In this document: positions 44,497 through 52,638 of the stretch, piece after piece | Numbering within the stretch: position 1 is the first letter of the stretch | Layout: every line of letters begins with the position of its first letter | NCBI GenBank assembly: GCA_002840155.1 | Contig: PGZH01000012.1 | Coordinates: forward strand, 80,179-144,178 | Direction of reading: 5' to 3' | From: Gammaproteobacteria bacterium HGW-Gammaproteobacteria-13 | Lineage (GTDB): Bacteria; Pseudomonadota; Gammaproteobacteria; Pseudomonadales; Pseudomonadaceae | DNA: 64,000 nt | Translations under genes and position numbers: made by a program | Notes under the pieces: model-generated | The model's input: only the letters and a program-made list of their open reading frames with translations | The model's database searches: none | What the model was told of the DNA's origin: nothing

Positions 44497-44581
44497 AGGT
44501 TGTATTCAGCCGCTGATGCCTGGATGCGGCAACCGCCGTATCCGCTATGGTTGAGCCCACACCTTGCCCAGTGAGCACGCA

Positions 44582-45019
44582 ATGGCCCCGTTGAAACCGC
44601 TGTTCAAACTCACCTCGCTAATCGCCCTGGGCGGCTGGCTGATGCTGGTCTGCCTGCCGTTCTGGTCCTATACCGATGAACTGGTGCTGGGCCTTAGCGT
44701 GGTTCTACTGGCCATCGTCTACAGCTGGCTGCTGTTTGTCGCGATGCGCCAACGCCCCGAACCGGGTAGCGGCAGACCCGGTTTCTTCAGCCTTGGTGGG
44801 GTGCTCTCGCTGCTGCGCCAACCCACCGCCGCGCTGGCAGCCTGGGTGCATATCCTGGCGTTCGATCTGATGGTCGGGCTGTATATCCGCCACGAAGGCG
44901 CCATCGCCGGCATCAGCCACTGGGCACTGTTGCCCTGCTATGTGCTGACCCTGATGTTCGGCCCGTTGGGCTTGCTAGCGTTTCTGGCACTGCGCTGGGG
45001 GCTGGTGATCGCGGCCTAG
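44582..45019 (+). CDS. ABA4-like membrane protein
   Basis: A 145-residue protein with four predicted membrane helices. It matches the ABA4-like (DUF4281) pattern, notably AAWVHILAFDLMVGLYI and LTLMFGPLGLLAFL. Plant ABA4 takes part in neoxanthin formation; the bacterial role is unknown. The ATG at 44582 is chosen over a TTG 18 bp upstream. It is convergent with the secreted small protein, whose stop is the next base. Confidence 0.75.
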   Translation: MAPLKPLFKLTSLIALGGWLMLVCLPFWSYTDELVLGLSVVLLAIVYSWLLFVAMRQRPEPGSGRPGFFSLGGVLSLLRQPTAALAAWVHILAFDLMVGLYIRHEGAIAGISHWALLPCYVLTLMFGPLGLLAFLALRWGLVIAA

Positions 45020-45355
45020 CTAGCGACTGCGCTCATAGTATTCAGTGCTTTGCCCAGGATACTGCTGCACCCGGTAGCCATTGGGGTATTCAATGGTTTG
45101 CTTGATCGTTCCGCGGTTTTCTATCGACTGGCTGCCGTAGCGCTGCTCATGACGCTGCAGGCCGTCGGGTAGGCGCTGCCCGCCATAGAGGTTATGGCTT
45201 TCGATAGTCTGCGAGCTGCCGATGCTGCCACTGGCACCGGGGCTGATATAGGTTTTCGGAATGACCCGCAGCGTCTGCGGCGCCTGCTGCTCGGCATACA
45301 ACGGCGTCACCAGCAGCACCCCCACCAGACCGAGCACATATCTGCACATCGTCAT
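45020..45355 (-). CDS. small exported hypothetical protein
   Basis: An 111-residue exported protein: signal peptide from the ATG at 45355 (MTMCRYVLGLVGVLLVTPLYA), with GAGG 5 nt upstream. The mature part is polar and Gln/Tyr/Gly-rich (YISPGASGSIGSSQTIESHN, RRYGSQSIENRGTIKQTI-like strands), ending YPGQSTEYYERSR. It looks like a short beta-rich or disordered envelope protein. No family recognised. Confidence 0.65.
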   Translation of the reverse strand: MTMCRYVLGLVGVLLVTPLYAEQQAPQTLRVIPKTYISPGASGSIGSSQTIESHNLYGGQRLPDGLQRHEQRYGSQSIENRGTIKQTIEYPNGYRVQQYPGQSTEYYERSR

Positions 45356-45641
45356 CACAACCTCTGCGCCATCGGCGCGCAACGAACCTAAAGGTTTGGC
45401 AACATCAGCACGCCTGCGGTTCCGACCATTGATCCAGACAGAGCATCCGCATACGGCTTGATCGCTCAAATAATGAGCAATCATCCTCGGTTTGCGGGAA
45501 AGCACAAGCAACCCCAGCGTTCAACGCAGGCTAAGCACTTCGCACAACCCGCAGTGCTGTTTCGCGATACCCGTCCCGCTTAATCTGCTGAGCATTTATT
45601 ACTATCAACGGCTATGCATTCGCCTGAGCATTGCCAATCAG

Positions 45642-46178
45642 ATGACTATCCGTATCGCGCTACTACTTCTCGCCTGCCTGCCCAGCTTGGCGCTTGCTGA
45701 GCAATTCATCTGCCGGGTGATGACCATCAGCGAAGGCGACACCTTCAGCTGCCTGACCACGGAAAATAAACGGCTGCGTGTGCGCCTTGCGGAAATCGAC
45801 GCACCGGAAAGAAAGCAGCCCTATGGCGCCGAAGCCAAACAGGCCCTGTCTGATCTGGTATTGGAAAAGCAGGTGGTCCTGCATGTGCAAGAGGTGGATC
45901 GCTACGGCAGAACGCTGGCTCGGGCCTATGTCGGCAGCCTTGATGTGAATCACACCCTGGTCGCCCAGGGCGCTGCCTGGGCCTATACCAAACAGCTGAA
46001 AGACCACCGGCTCAAAGATGCCGAGACCCTGGCCAGAAACATGGGCAAAGGCCTCTGGCAGCTTCCCGCCGAAGACATAGTCGCGCCCTGGGACTGGCGC
46101 TACGCCGGCAAAATTGCAGTACCGCAAAAAACCAAACCCAGTCGAACGGCGTCGTTCTCCCAGTTTGGTGGCGGTTAA
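45642..46178 (+). CDS. exported staphylococcal-nuclease-type nuclease
   Basis: A 178-residue thermonuclease-family protein that cleaves DNA or RNA outside the cytoplasm. It has a Sec leader (MTIRIALLLLACLPSLALA) and an SNase OB-fold with the catalytic elements DGDTFSC-like ISEGDTFSC, VRLAEIDAPERKQPYG (Arg and metal Asp) and EVDRYGRTLARAYV (second Arg region). The ATG at 45642 is chosen because it produces the signal peptide. The gene is followed by tRNA-Thr on the opposite strand. Confidence 0.88.
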   Translation: MTIRIALLLLACLPSLALAEQFICRVMTISEGDTFSCLTTENKRLRVRLAEIDAPERKQPYGAEAKQALSDLVLEKQVVLHVQEVDRYGRTLARAYVGSLDVNHTLVAQGAAWAYTKQLKDHRLKDAETLARNMGKGLWQLPAEDIVAPWDWRYAGKIAVPQKTKPSRTASFSQFGGG

Positions 46179-46192
46179 CGGATTGGCTTAGA

Positions 46193-46268
46193 TGGTGCCG
46201 GTGATAGGAATTGAACCTACGACCTTCGCGTTACGAGTGCGCTGCTCTACCGACTGAGCTACACCGGC
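46193..46268 (-). tRNA. tRNA-Thr (CGT anticodon)
   Basis: The minus strand folds into a complete cloverleaf of 76 nt with encoded CCA. Acceptor GCCGGTG pairs with CACCGGC; the D loop reads AGCTCAGTCGGTAGAGC; the anticodon loop is CTCGTAA, giving CGU for threonine ACG codons; the T loop is TTCAATT. The overall sequence is close to the E. coli thrW tRNA as I recall it. No integrated element flanks it in the window. Confidence 0.96.
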
Positions 46269-46401
46269 AAGATATTGCTTAAGTCACGCAGCACACCAGC
46301 AGCAACGTAACTCAAGCTGTCACTCAAGCCTAGCAAGCCAATTGCAGCACGTACGGTTCACTGCTGGTGCAATGCAGTGAACCGCAAACGCAGGGCGCTG
46401 C

Positions 46402-47244
46402 TTACTTGCTCGGCAGTTCGATACGGTCTTCGTGGATCACGATGCGACCCTGTTTGTACAAGCCGCCGATGGCTTTCTTGAAGTTGCCCTTGCTGACCCG
46501 AAACAGCCCGGCAATTTCTTCAGGCGAACTTTTATCATTCACCTTGAGTACGCCGTCGTGCTCGCGCAGCTTGGCCAGAATCTGCTCACCCAGGCTGCTG
46601 GCGGCTTCCTGACCAACCGGCTGCAGGCTCAGGCTGATCTTGCCGTCGGCGCGCACTTCCTTGATAAAGCCTTTTTCCTGCATGCCGCTGCGCACGAACT
46701 TGAACAGCTCGTTCTTGTGAATCAGGCCCCAATGCTTGCCATTGATAATGGCCTTGAAGCCCATATCGGTGGACTCGGCCACCAGCAGGTCGACTTCCTC
46801 GCCCGCCGTGTAGTTGGCCGGCACATTGTCCAGGTAACGATCCAGGCGTGCGGTGGCAGTGATGCGTTTGCTGCGCTTGTCGAGAAACACATGCACCACG
46901 CAGTAATCACCAATCTGCAAGGGGCGTTTTTCTTCGGAGTGCGGCAGCAATAAATCTTTCGGCAAACCCCAATTAAGGAATAAGCCCACCCGGTTTATAT
47001 CCACAACTTTCAAACTGGCAAATTCGCCCACCTGAACTTTTGGCTTTTCCGTGGTGGCAATCAATTTGTCTTCACTGTCCAAGTAAATAAAGACGTTTAA
47101 CCAGTCTTCCACTTCACTTGGGGTATCGCTCGGGATATAGCGTTTGGGCAATAGAATCTCGCCATCCGCGCCGCCATCCAGATACAGGCCGAAGTCGGTG
47201 TGCTTCACGACCTGCAAACTATTCATTCGTCCAATTACCGCCAT
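46402..47244 (-). CDS. CvfB/YitL-like S1-domain RNA-binding protein
   Basis: A 280-residue protein with repeated S1-type OB folds (LQVVKHTDFGLYLDGGADGEILLP; SLKVVDINRVGLFLNWGLPKDLLLP; VAESTDMGFKAIINGKHWGLIH) and a C-terminal winged-helix region (SPEEIAGLFRVSKGNFKKAIGGLYKQGRI). This matches the CvfB family, named for virulence control in Staphylococcus. It likely binds RNA in the cytoplasm. Single gene, downstream end next to tRNA-Thr. Confidence 0.88.
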   Translation of the reverse strand: MAVIGRMNSLQVVKHTDFGLYLDGGADGEILLPKRYIPSDTPSEVEDWLNVFIYLDSEDKLIATTEKPKVQVGEFASLKVVDINRVGLFLNWGLPKDLLLPHSEEKRPLQIGDYCVVHVFLDKRSKRITATARLDRYLDNVPANYTAGEEVDLLVAESTDMGFKAIINGKHWGLIHKNELFKFVRSGMQEKGFIKEVRADGKISLSLQPVGQEAASSLGEQILAKLREHDGVLKVNDKSSPEEIAGLFRVSKGNFKKAIGGLYKQGRIVIHEDRIELPSK

Positions 47245-47557
47245 GATGCCCTACCCTCATTACCAGGCCGGCATTCTAGCCGACTCGCCTGTTAATTTCT
47301 CGGCCTACCGGCCATCGCACGGCGCCAGCCGGACGACCTTGCGGGGCAATCCGACCGATGGCCCAGGTCGCGAGATGCCGCCTCAACATGAATTATCTAT
47401 TCGTATTAAAACAAACACTTACTGGTATATCCGCTAATTACCCGGACTATTTACAGATTAATCCCTCTGCATATCGCCACATCCGAGCTTTATTTATCAA
47501 GCAATTGTCAAGCATTTCGAGTATTATGCGCGGCCAAATTAATTTTTGAGTAGGTTA
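47245..47557. other. AT-rich intergenic region
   Basis: This 313-bp stretch separates the divergent CvfB-like gene and a 62-residue gene. Bases 47390-47550 are clearly richer in A/T than the flanks. Short ORFs in it lack coding signs. I see no confident promoter or structured RNA, though the region is a reasonable place for both divergent promoters. Confidence 0.4.
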
Positions 47558-47746
47558 ATGGCCGTCATGCGCGTAAAAGCATCCAACAGCAAACCCAAGC
47601 CGGCTCCAGCCGTGGAAACCAGCGCCTCGATCGACGCACAGATCGAAGCCTTCCTGAAATCCGGCGGGGAAATTCAGCAAATTGCCAAAGGCGTCAGCGG
47701 TCAGGTGTACGGCACCACCAAGCAGATCACCATCGGCAAAAAGTAA
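47558..47746 (+). CDS. 62-residue conserved small protein
   Basis: The product starts MAVMRVKASNSKPKPAPAVE, a basic then Pro/Ala-rich tail, followed by a helix and a short motif (IDAQIEAFLKSGGEIQQI) and ends YGTTKQITIGKK. The FL-x-x-GG-x-[IV]-Q-x-I motif recalls the C-terminal part of SutA-type RNA-polymerase-binding proteins, but this is only a resemblance. A GTAGG lies before the ATG at 47558. The gene has its own AT-rich upstream region. Confidence 0.65.
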   Translation: MAVMRVKASNSKPKPAPAVETSASIDAQIEAFLKSGGEIQQIAKGVSGQVYGTTKQITIGKK

Positions 47747-47974
47747 CGCTTTCTGGCCACGCAGCGCTTTGCTCGCAATGACAAGGCGCTGGCCAGTGCA
47801 TAACCCCTCTCCATCCCTCGCGTCTTTTCCCATCCCGACATCAGTTGTTTTGCCCTTTTGCGCCCCAGCCTCTGGCGCTTAGCACAACCTTGTTTCAGAA
47901 TCATGTCAGCCCGCGTTTTGCGGCTGTTTCGGCATTGCCACTGCTGAACGATGGCAATCGCCCCAGGAGTACCC

Positions 47975-50194
47975 GTGCGCGTTACCTGCAATTGGCTGCG
48001 ACAGCCTTCCAGCACCCTGCTTACCCTCGGTTTGTTATTACTCGCCCTGCCGTTGCTCAGCCGCTACACGTTGGGCTGGTCGCACGCCTATGGCTACCTG
48101 TCTGACCTGGCAGTCGGCAGCTTGCTGGTGGTGCTTTTGTACCAACGCTCCTGGCTGCTGAGCATTCCTCTACTGCTGGTCTGGTGCATTTTTACCCTGA
48201 GCACCGCCGAGCTGGTCAATGCCGTGGGGCGCATGCCGGAGCCGGCTGACCTGCAATACCTGGGCGACGCACAATTCGTCAGCCATTCGACCCAGGGCAG
48301 CGGCTTGAGCCAACCGCTACTGGCCTTGGCCATGGCCGTACTGGTGGCGCTTTACCTGGGGCTACGCAGCTTACAAACACCCCGCCACACCGCCGCGCTA
48401 TCGCGCACCTGGCTGCTGCTACCGCTGGCCCTGTTTGCCGTACACAGCGTTGGCCAGCAACTCAAACCCAGCGAAGCGGCCCAATGGCTGCAGTTCAACC
48501 TGCCGCACAAGCTGCTGGCGGAAAGTAGCAATAGCGGCCAGCAACACCTGGCCGACTGGCTGGCGGGTAACGAGCCAAGCAGCCCACCCGATATCAGCGG
48601 CCTGAACCAACTCGACCTGCATGGCACGCCGCTGCTCAAACAGGCCGGTAGCGCCCGCAACGTGCTGATCATCACCCTCGAAGGCGTCACCGGCGCTTAT
48701 CTGCAAGCCAGTCGCCAAGCCATCGGCAGCAGCTATGCGCAAGACCCGATGCCACGTCTGAGCCAGTGGGCCGAGCGCGGCATGCTCACCACTGACTATG
48801 TGCTGCATGGCCATCAGACCATCCGCGGCCTCTATGCCATGCTCTGCGGCGATTACAACAAACTCGACTCCGGCACGCCGAAAGGCGTTGAGCTGCTCAA
48901 CAACCCGGCGCGCAGCGAGCAATGCCTGCCCGCACAGCTGCGCGAACGCGGCCTGAGCACGCACTTTCTGCAAGGTGCCGGGCTGCGCTTTATGGCCAAG
49001 GACCAGATCATGCCGCAAATGGGTTTCGACAAGACCCTCGGTCGCGACTGGTTCAAGAACAAACCCTATATCGAATTCCCCTGGGGCATGGACGACAAAG
49101 CCTACTTCGAAGGCGCCCTGGGTTACGTGCAGCAACTGCGCAAAAAGCGCCAACCCTGGATGCTGACCCTGCTGACCGTGGGCACTCACCAACCCTACTC
49201 CGCTCCGCAGGACTACCTCGACCGTCACCCCAACGCCAAGCTGGCGGCGATTGCCTACCTGGACGACGCCATCGCCGACTTCCTCAACGCCTTGGAAAAA
49301 CAGGGGGTGATGAAAGACACCCTGGTGATCGTCACGTCGGATGAATCCCACGGTGTGGAAAACGTACGCCTGGCCTCGGCCTGGGGCTTCAACCTGCTGC
49401 TGGCTCCCGAACAGGCGCAGCTGCCGGCGCTCAAGCAAGGCGTGTATGGCCATGTCGACCTGACCGCTTCGGTGCTCGACTACTTCGCCTTCCCGGTGCC
49501 TAGCAATATCGCCGGACGCTCATTGCTGCGTGACTACGCCACAGGCCGCGAGATCATCTCCTACACCAATGGCCTGCTGCGCCGGCATGACGGTAACGGC
49601 ACGCTGACCGAATGCGATTTCCAGAATGTCTGCCGGCGCTACGCCAGCCCTGGTTTTATTGCCGACAGCGCACGCTACCTGGGCCGTTTCAGCGGCAAAC
49701 CGGCGCGCCTGATCAGCCAGCAAGCGGCCCTGCTTGACCAATCACTGAGCCACGGCGACCAGGCCGAACAGCGCTACCAGTTCGCCAACCTGCAGCCCAT
49801 CAAGCTCAAACCCAACGCCAGTGATGACTGGGCAGACAACCTGGTGGGCGCGCAGTACCTGACCCTGGGCAAGGACACACAGACCACAGTAACCCTGAAA
49901 ATCCGCGCCCTACGCTTGGATAAACAGGGCGCCACGCTGCAATTGAAAACCAAGGAATACGACCGCCACGTCGACCTGGTAATCCCCGAGCTGCCGCTGC
50001 TGACCCGTGACAAGCCTGTCGAAGTCAGCTTCACCTTCGACAACCCGCAAGCGCGTAAGGCGTTCTCCTTCCACCTGCTAGGTCAGGGTCAAGGGTCGAT
50101 CGAGATTGTTGATTTCAGCGTCAGCAGTACGCCGCTGCAGACCGAGGAAGAACTGCTGGCCGCACAAGAGGGCCTCGACGAGATCGCCCCATAA
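47975..50194 (+). CDS. LTA-synthase-family membrane phosphotransferase/sulfatase
   Basis: A 739-residue membrane enzyme with about four N-terminal helices (residues ~10-160) and an extracytoplasmic sulfatase-type domain. Metal and nucleophile motifs are VLIITLEGVTG, GHQTIRGLYAML (probable nucleophile Thr), KDQIMPQMGFD and VIVTSDESHGVEN. LtaS relatives in Gram-negatives move phosphoglycerol or phosphoethanolamine onto envelope glycans or lipid. The GTG at 47975 has AGGAG 5 nt upstream and is preferred to the ATG at 47951. A C-terminal beta domain (from residue ~590) extends beyond the usual family end. Confidence 0.85.
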   Translation: MRVTCNWLRQPSSTLLTLGLLLLALPLLSRYTLGWSHAYGYLSDLAVGSLLVVLLYQRSWLLSIPLLLVWCIFTLSTAELVNAVGRMPEPADLQYLGDAQFVSHSTQGSGLSQPLLALAMAVLVALYLGLRSLQTPRHTAALSRTWLLLPLALFAVHSVGQQLKPSEAAQWLQFNLPHKLLAESSNSGQQHLADWLAGNEPSSPPDISGLNQLDLHGTPLLKQAGSARNVLIITLEGVTGAYLQASRQAIGSSYAQDPMPRLSQWAERGMLTTDYVLHGHQTIRGLYAMLCGDYNKLDSGTPKGVELLNNPARSEQCLPAQLRERGLSTHFLQGAGLRFMAKDQIMPQMGFDKTLGRDWFKNKPYIEFPWGMDDKAYFEGALGYVQQLRKKRQPWMLTLLTVGTHQPYSAPQDYLDRHPNAKLAAIAYLDDAIADFLNALEKQGVMKDTLVIVTSDESHGVENVRLASAWGFNLLLAPEQAQLPALKQGVYGHVDLTASVLDYFAFPVPSNIAGRSLLRDYATGREIISYTNGLLRRHDGNGTLTECDFQNVCRRYASPGFIADSARYLGRFSGKPARLISQQAALLDQSLSHGDQAEQRYQFANLQPIKLKPNASDDWADNLVGAQYLTLGKDTQTTVTLKIRALRLDKQGATLQLKTKEYDRHVDLVIPELPLLTRDKPVEVSFTFDNPQARKAFSFHLLGQGQGSIEIVDFSVSSTPLQTEEELLAAQEGLDEIAP

Positions 50195-50214
50195 GCCGCC
50201 GATGTACCGGCGTG

Positions 50215-50937
50215 TCAGTGCATGGCATAACGGCGTTCGATGGTGGTGTATTCACCACTTTCCCGAATCGCCGCCAAGCCCTGATTGAAACGCTCGCAAT
50301 CAGCCTGTAGGCGGCACCCCAGCTTGTAGTCGGTGGCCGCAAAAATCGGATACAGGGTCAGCGGCTGAGTCACATCGACCTGGGTGTACACCTCACGGTT
50401 GAAGTAACGCAGGATGCGCATGTCCGTCACCACCACATCCACCCGGCCGCTGTAGAGCATGCGATTGCGGGCAATCTGAAAGGCCTCTTCGCGGTAGCGC
50501 GGGTTGTTTTCAGCCATGGCCTGAAACTCGCTGCCGAGCAGAAAGCGCGCACGCTGGAAGGCATTCACCGAGTAACCCACCAGGTCGCTGATACGCTGGA
50601 TATCCAGGTTGCGCGAGCGCAAGGCCACCGCAACGTTCTGGTAGCGGATATAGGCATCCGAATAAAAAATGGAACCGCCGCTGCGCTCGTTGGTGGTGGC
50701 AATAACGTCGATCTGGCCCTTGCTCAGCATCAGGTTCAAGCGCTCCATCGGCGCGTAGTACGCCACCGGCTCCAGCCCGCCGCGTTGCGCGGCAGTCATC
50801 ACAATATCGTGCTCCAGGCCACGGGCTTCATTCTCGAAGATATACGGCGGTTTGTGCGTGCCAAAGCCCACGCGCAAGGCTTGCGCCGACACGTTCAGGC
50901 TGCACGACAACAAACAACAGACCCACACCCACTTCAT
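50215..50937 (-). CDS. periplasmic solute-binding protein (SBP family 3)
   Basis: A 240-residue exported family 3-type solute-binding protein. ATG at 50937 gives a leader (MKWVWVCCLLSCSLNVSAQA). The first lobe shows LRVGFGTHKPPYIFENEARG and LEHDIVMTAA; the hinge continues with IDVIATTNERSGGSIFYSDAY. The second lobe has DLVGYSVNAFQRAR; the C-terminal lobe ends FNQGLAAIRESGEYTTI. Like the other two such genes in the window, it has no transporter genes beside it. Confidence 0.8.
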   Translation of the reverse strand: MKWVWVCCLLSCSLNVSAQALRVGFGTHKPPYIFENEARGLEHDIVMTAAQRGGLEPVAYYAPMERLNLMLSKGQIDVIATTNERSGGSIFYSDAYIRYQNVAVALRSRNLDIQRISDLVGYSVNAFQRARFLLGSEFQAMAENNPRYREEAFQIARNRMLYSGRVDVVVTDMRILRYFNREVYTQVDVTQPLTLYPIFAATDYKLGCRLQADCERFNQGLAAIRESGEYTTIERRYAMH

Positions 50938-51096
50938 GGCGATACTCGAGTTGAACCAGGGCCCAGCATAGCCGGCTATGACCTGACTCTGCATTGTTCT
51001 ATCACTGAGATCGATTAATCCGAATTAGTCGCCCAGGGCACATACAGGACTAGACTCTTGCCACCCGAGTCAGTCGCTGCCCACTGGAGAACCTTC

Positions 51097-52077
51097 ATGC
51101 TTAAAGCCGAATACCAACAACGCGGCCCGCAACCTCACGAAGTGATTGTCGCCGTAGCACTGCAACTGCCAGAGCCTGGCGCCGGCCAGGTGCGCATCAA
51201 GGTGCTGGCTGCGCCAATCAACCCATCCGATGTGCTGACCCTCACCGGCGAATACGGCATGCTGCCGCCGCTGCCAGCCATTGGCGGCAACGAAGGGGTT
51301 GGCCGGGTGGAAGCCCTGGGCGCCGAGGTCGGCAACCTGAAAGTCGGCCAGATGGTGCTGTTGCCAGTGGGCTGCGGTACCTGGGTCAGCCATTTGAATG
51401 CGCCGGCCAATAAACTTATTCCCCTGCCTGAAGCCGACCCACAGCAACTGGCGATGCTCACGGTCAACCCGCCGACCGCCTCCCTGATGCTCAGTGAATT
51501 CGTCGACCTCAAACCCGGCGACTGGGTAATCCAGAACGCCGCCAACTCGGGCGTCGGCAGCTACCTGATCCAGCTGGCCAAGCTGCGCGGTTTCAAGACC
51601 ATCAACGTGGTGCGCCGCGAATCAGCGGTAGCCGGCGTTGAGGCCGAAGGTGGTGATGTGGTGCTGGTCGATGGCCCGGATCTGGCCAAGCGCGTGCGCG
51701 CAGCCACTGGTGGCGCAGGCGTGCGTTTGGGTATCGATGCTGTAGGCGGCGAGTCGACCGATCACCTGGCTGCCAGCCTCTGCGAAGGCGGCGTGCTGGT
51801 TAACTACGGGATGATGAGCCGCCAGCCGTGCCAGGTATCGCCCGCGTCGTTTGTGTTTCGCGATGTCAGCCTGCACGGTTTCTGGTTGGCCAAATGGTTT
51901 CAGAACGCTAGCCAGGCCGAGCAGATGAAGGTGTTTGGCGAGCTGGTGCAGCTGATCGCCAGCGGCAAGCTACACACCCGCGTGGCCGCCACCTATGACG
52001 TCAGCGAGATCAAGCAGGCCGTGGCGGCCGCCGCCAGTGGCGAGCGTGACGGCAAGATCCTGATCGTACCGAAGTAA
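51097..52077 (+). CDS. zinc-free MDR alcohol dehydrogenase / quinone-oxidoreductase-like enzyme
   Basis: A 326-residue medium-chain reductase. The catalytic-domain stretch APINPSDVLTLTGEYG resembles quinone oxidoreductase and enoyl-reductase MECR-type enzymes, followed by GNEGVGRVEALG. The NADPH-binding Rossmann part has QNAANSGVGSYLIQLAK. The usual zinc-binding Cys/His array of alcohol dehydrogenases is absent. It likely reduces quinones or 2-enoyl compounds with NADPH. Start at 51097 is preceded by GGAGAA. Confidence 0.85.
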   Translation: MLKAEYQQRGPQPHEVIVAVALQLPEPGAGQVRIKVLAAPINPSDVLTLTGEYGMLPPLPAIGGNEGVGRVEALGAEVGNLKVGQMVLLPVGCGTWVSHLNAPANKLIPLPEADPQQLAMLTVNPPTASLMLSEFVDLKPGDWVIQNAANSGVGSYLIQLAKLRGFKTINVVRRESAVAGVEAEGGDVVLVDGPDLAKRVRAATGGAGVRLGIDAVGGESTDHLAASLCEGGVLVNYGMMSRQPCQVSPASFVFRDVSLHGFWLAKWFQNASQAEQMKVFGELVQLIASGKLHTRVAATYDVSEIKQAVAAAASGERDGKILIVPK

Positions 52078-52087
52078 CGGTTAACCT

Positions 52088-52114
52088 GAAGACGGCGGCT
52101 AACCCGCCGTCTTC
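52088..52114. terminator. bidirectional terminator
   Basis: GAAGACGGCGG / CCGCCGTCTTC with a 5-nt loop sits between the convergent oxidoreductase and DUF1294 genes and overlaps the stop codon of the latter. No strong T-run is present. Confidence 0.65.
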
Positions 52115-52634
52115 AGCCGCCAGCAGGCGTATTGCTCAACCACAGCACCAACCCCGCCACGGCCAGGTGCAGCAAGACGATCAACCAGAACAACAGCTGA
52201 TAACTCAACTTGCGGTTCTTGTGGCGAATCAGCCGCTGCGCCAGCAAGCCGCCCGGCCAGCCACCCAACAATTCATACAGATGCAGGCGCGCCTCGGGCG
52301 TGCGTTGCTGGCCCTTGATGGCGAATTGTTTGTCGCGGTAGTAGGCGATAAAGCAGATCAGGCTCATCAGCCCGTAAACCAGCGCCAGCACGGCCAGCAC
52401 ATCAACCCCGACCAGCAGCGGCTGCAGCCGTTCGTGCCAGAGCTGCGCCACACCCTGCAGTAGCGGCGGGTAGCTGGCGTAGTCGCTGACACTCAAGGCC
52501 AGGTTGCTGTGCGCGATGCTGCAGGGCTGATCGCTGTAGAGCACCACACCGTCAGGCTGCACGCATTTGTGCACCGCGCCCTGCGCCTGCGCGGTGATTA
52601 ACAATGCAGCAAGCCAGCAGACCCAGCGGCCCAC
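52113..52634 (-). CDS. DUF4124-DUF1294 fusion membrane protein
   Basis: A 173-residue protein. After a signal-like segment comes a DUF4124-type motif (AVHKCVQPDGVVLYSDQPC), then a TM (LAVLALVYGLMSLICFIAYY) and a DUF1294 region (YRDKQFAIKGQQRTPEARL, LLGGWPGGLLAQRLIRHKNRKLSYQ) with a last TM. DUF4124 usually lies in secreted proteins and DUF1294 in cold-shock-domain partners, so the combination is informative but unexplained. It starts only 4 bp after the DEAD-box helicase stop and is likely co-transcribed. Confidence 0.8.
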   Translation of the reverse strand: MGRWVCWLAALLITAQAQGAVHKCVQPDGVVLYSDQPCSIAHSNLALSVSDYASYPPLLQGVAQLWHERLQPLLVGVDVLAVLALVYGLMSLICFIAYYRDKQFAIKGQQRTPEARLHLYELLGGWPGGLLAQRLIRHKNRKLSYQLLFWLIVLLHLAVAGLVLWLSNTPAGG

Positions 52635-52638
52635 GACG

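Noticed and set aside
46193-46268. tRNA-Thr as an integration site
   Set aside because: No integrase, direct repeat of the tRNA end or foreign gene block lies beside it in the window.
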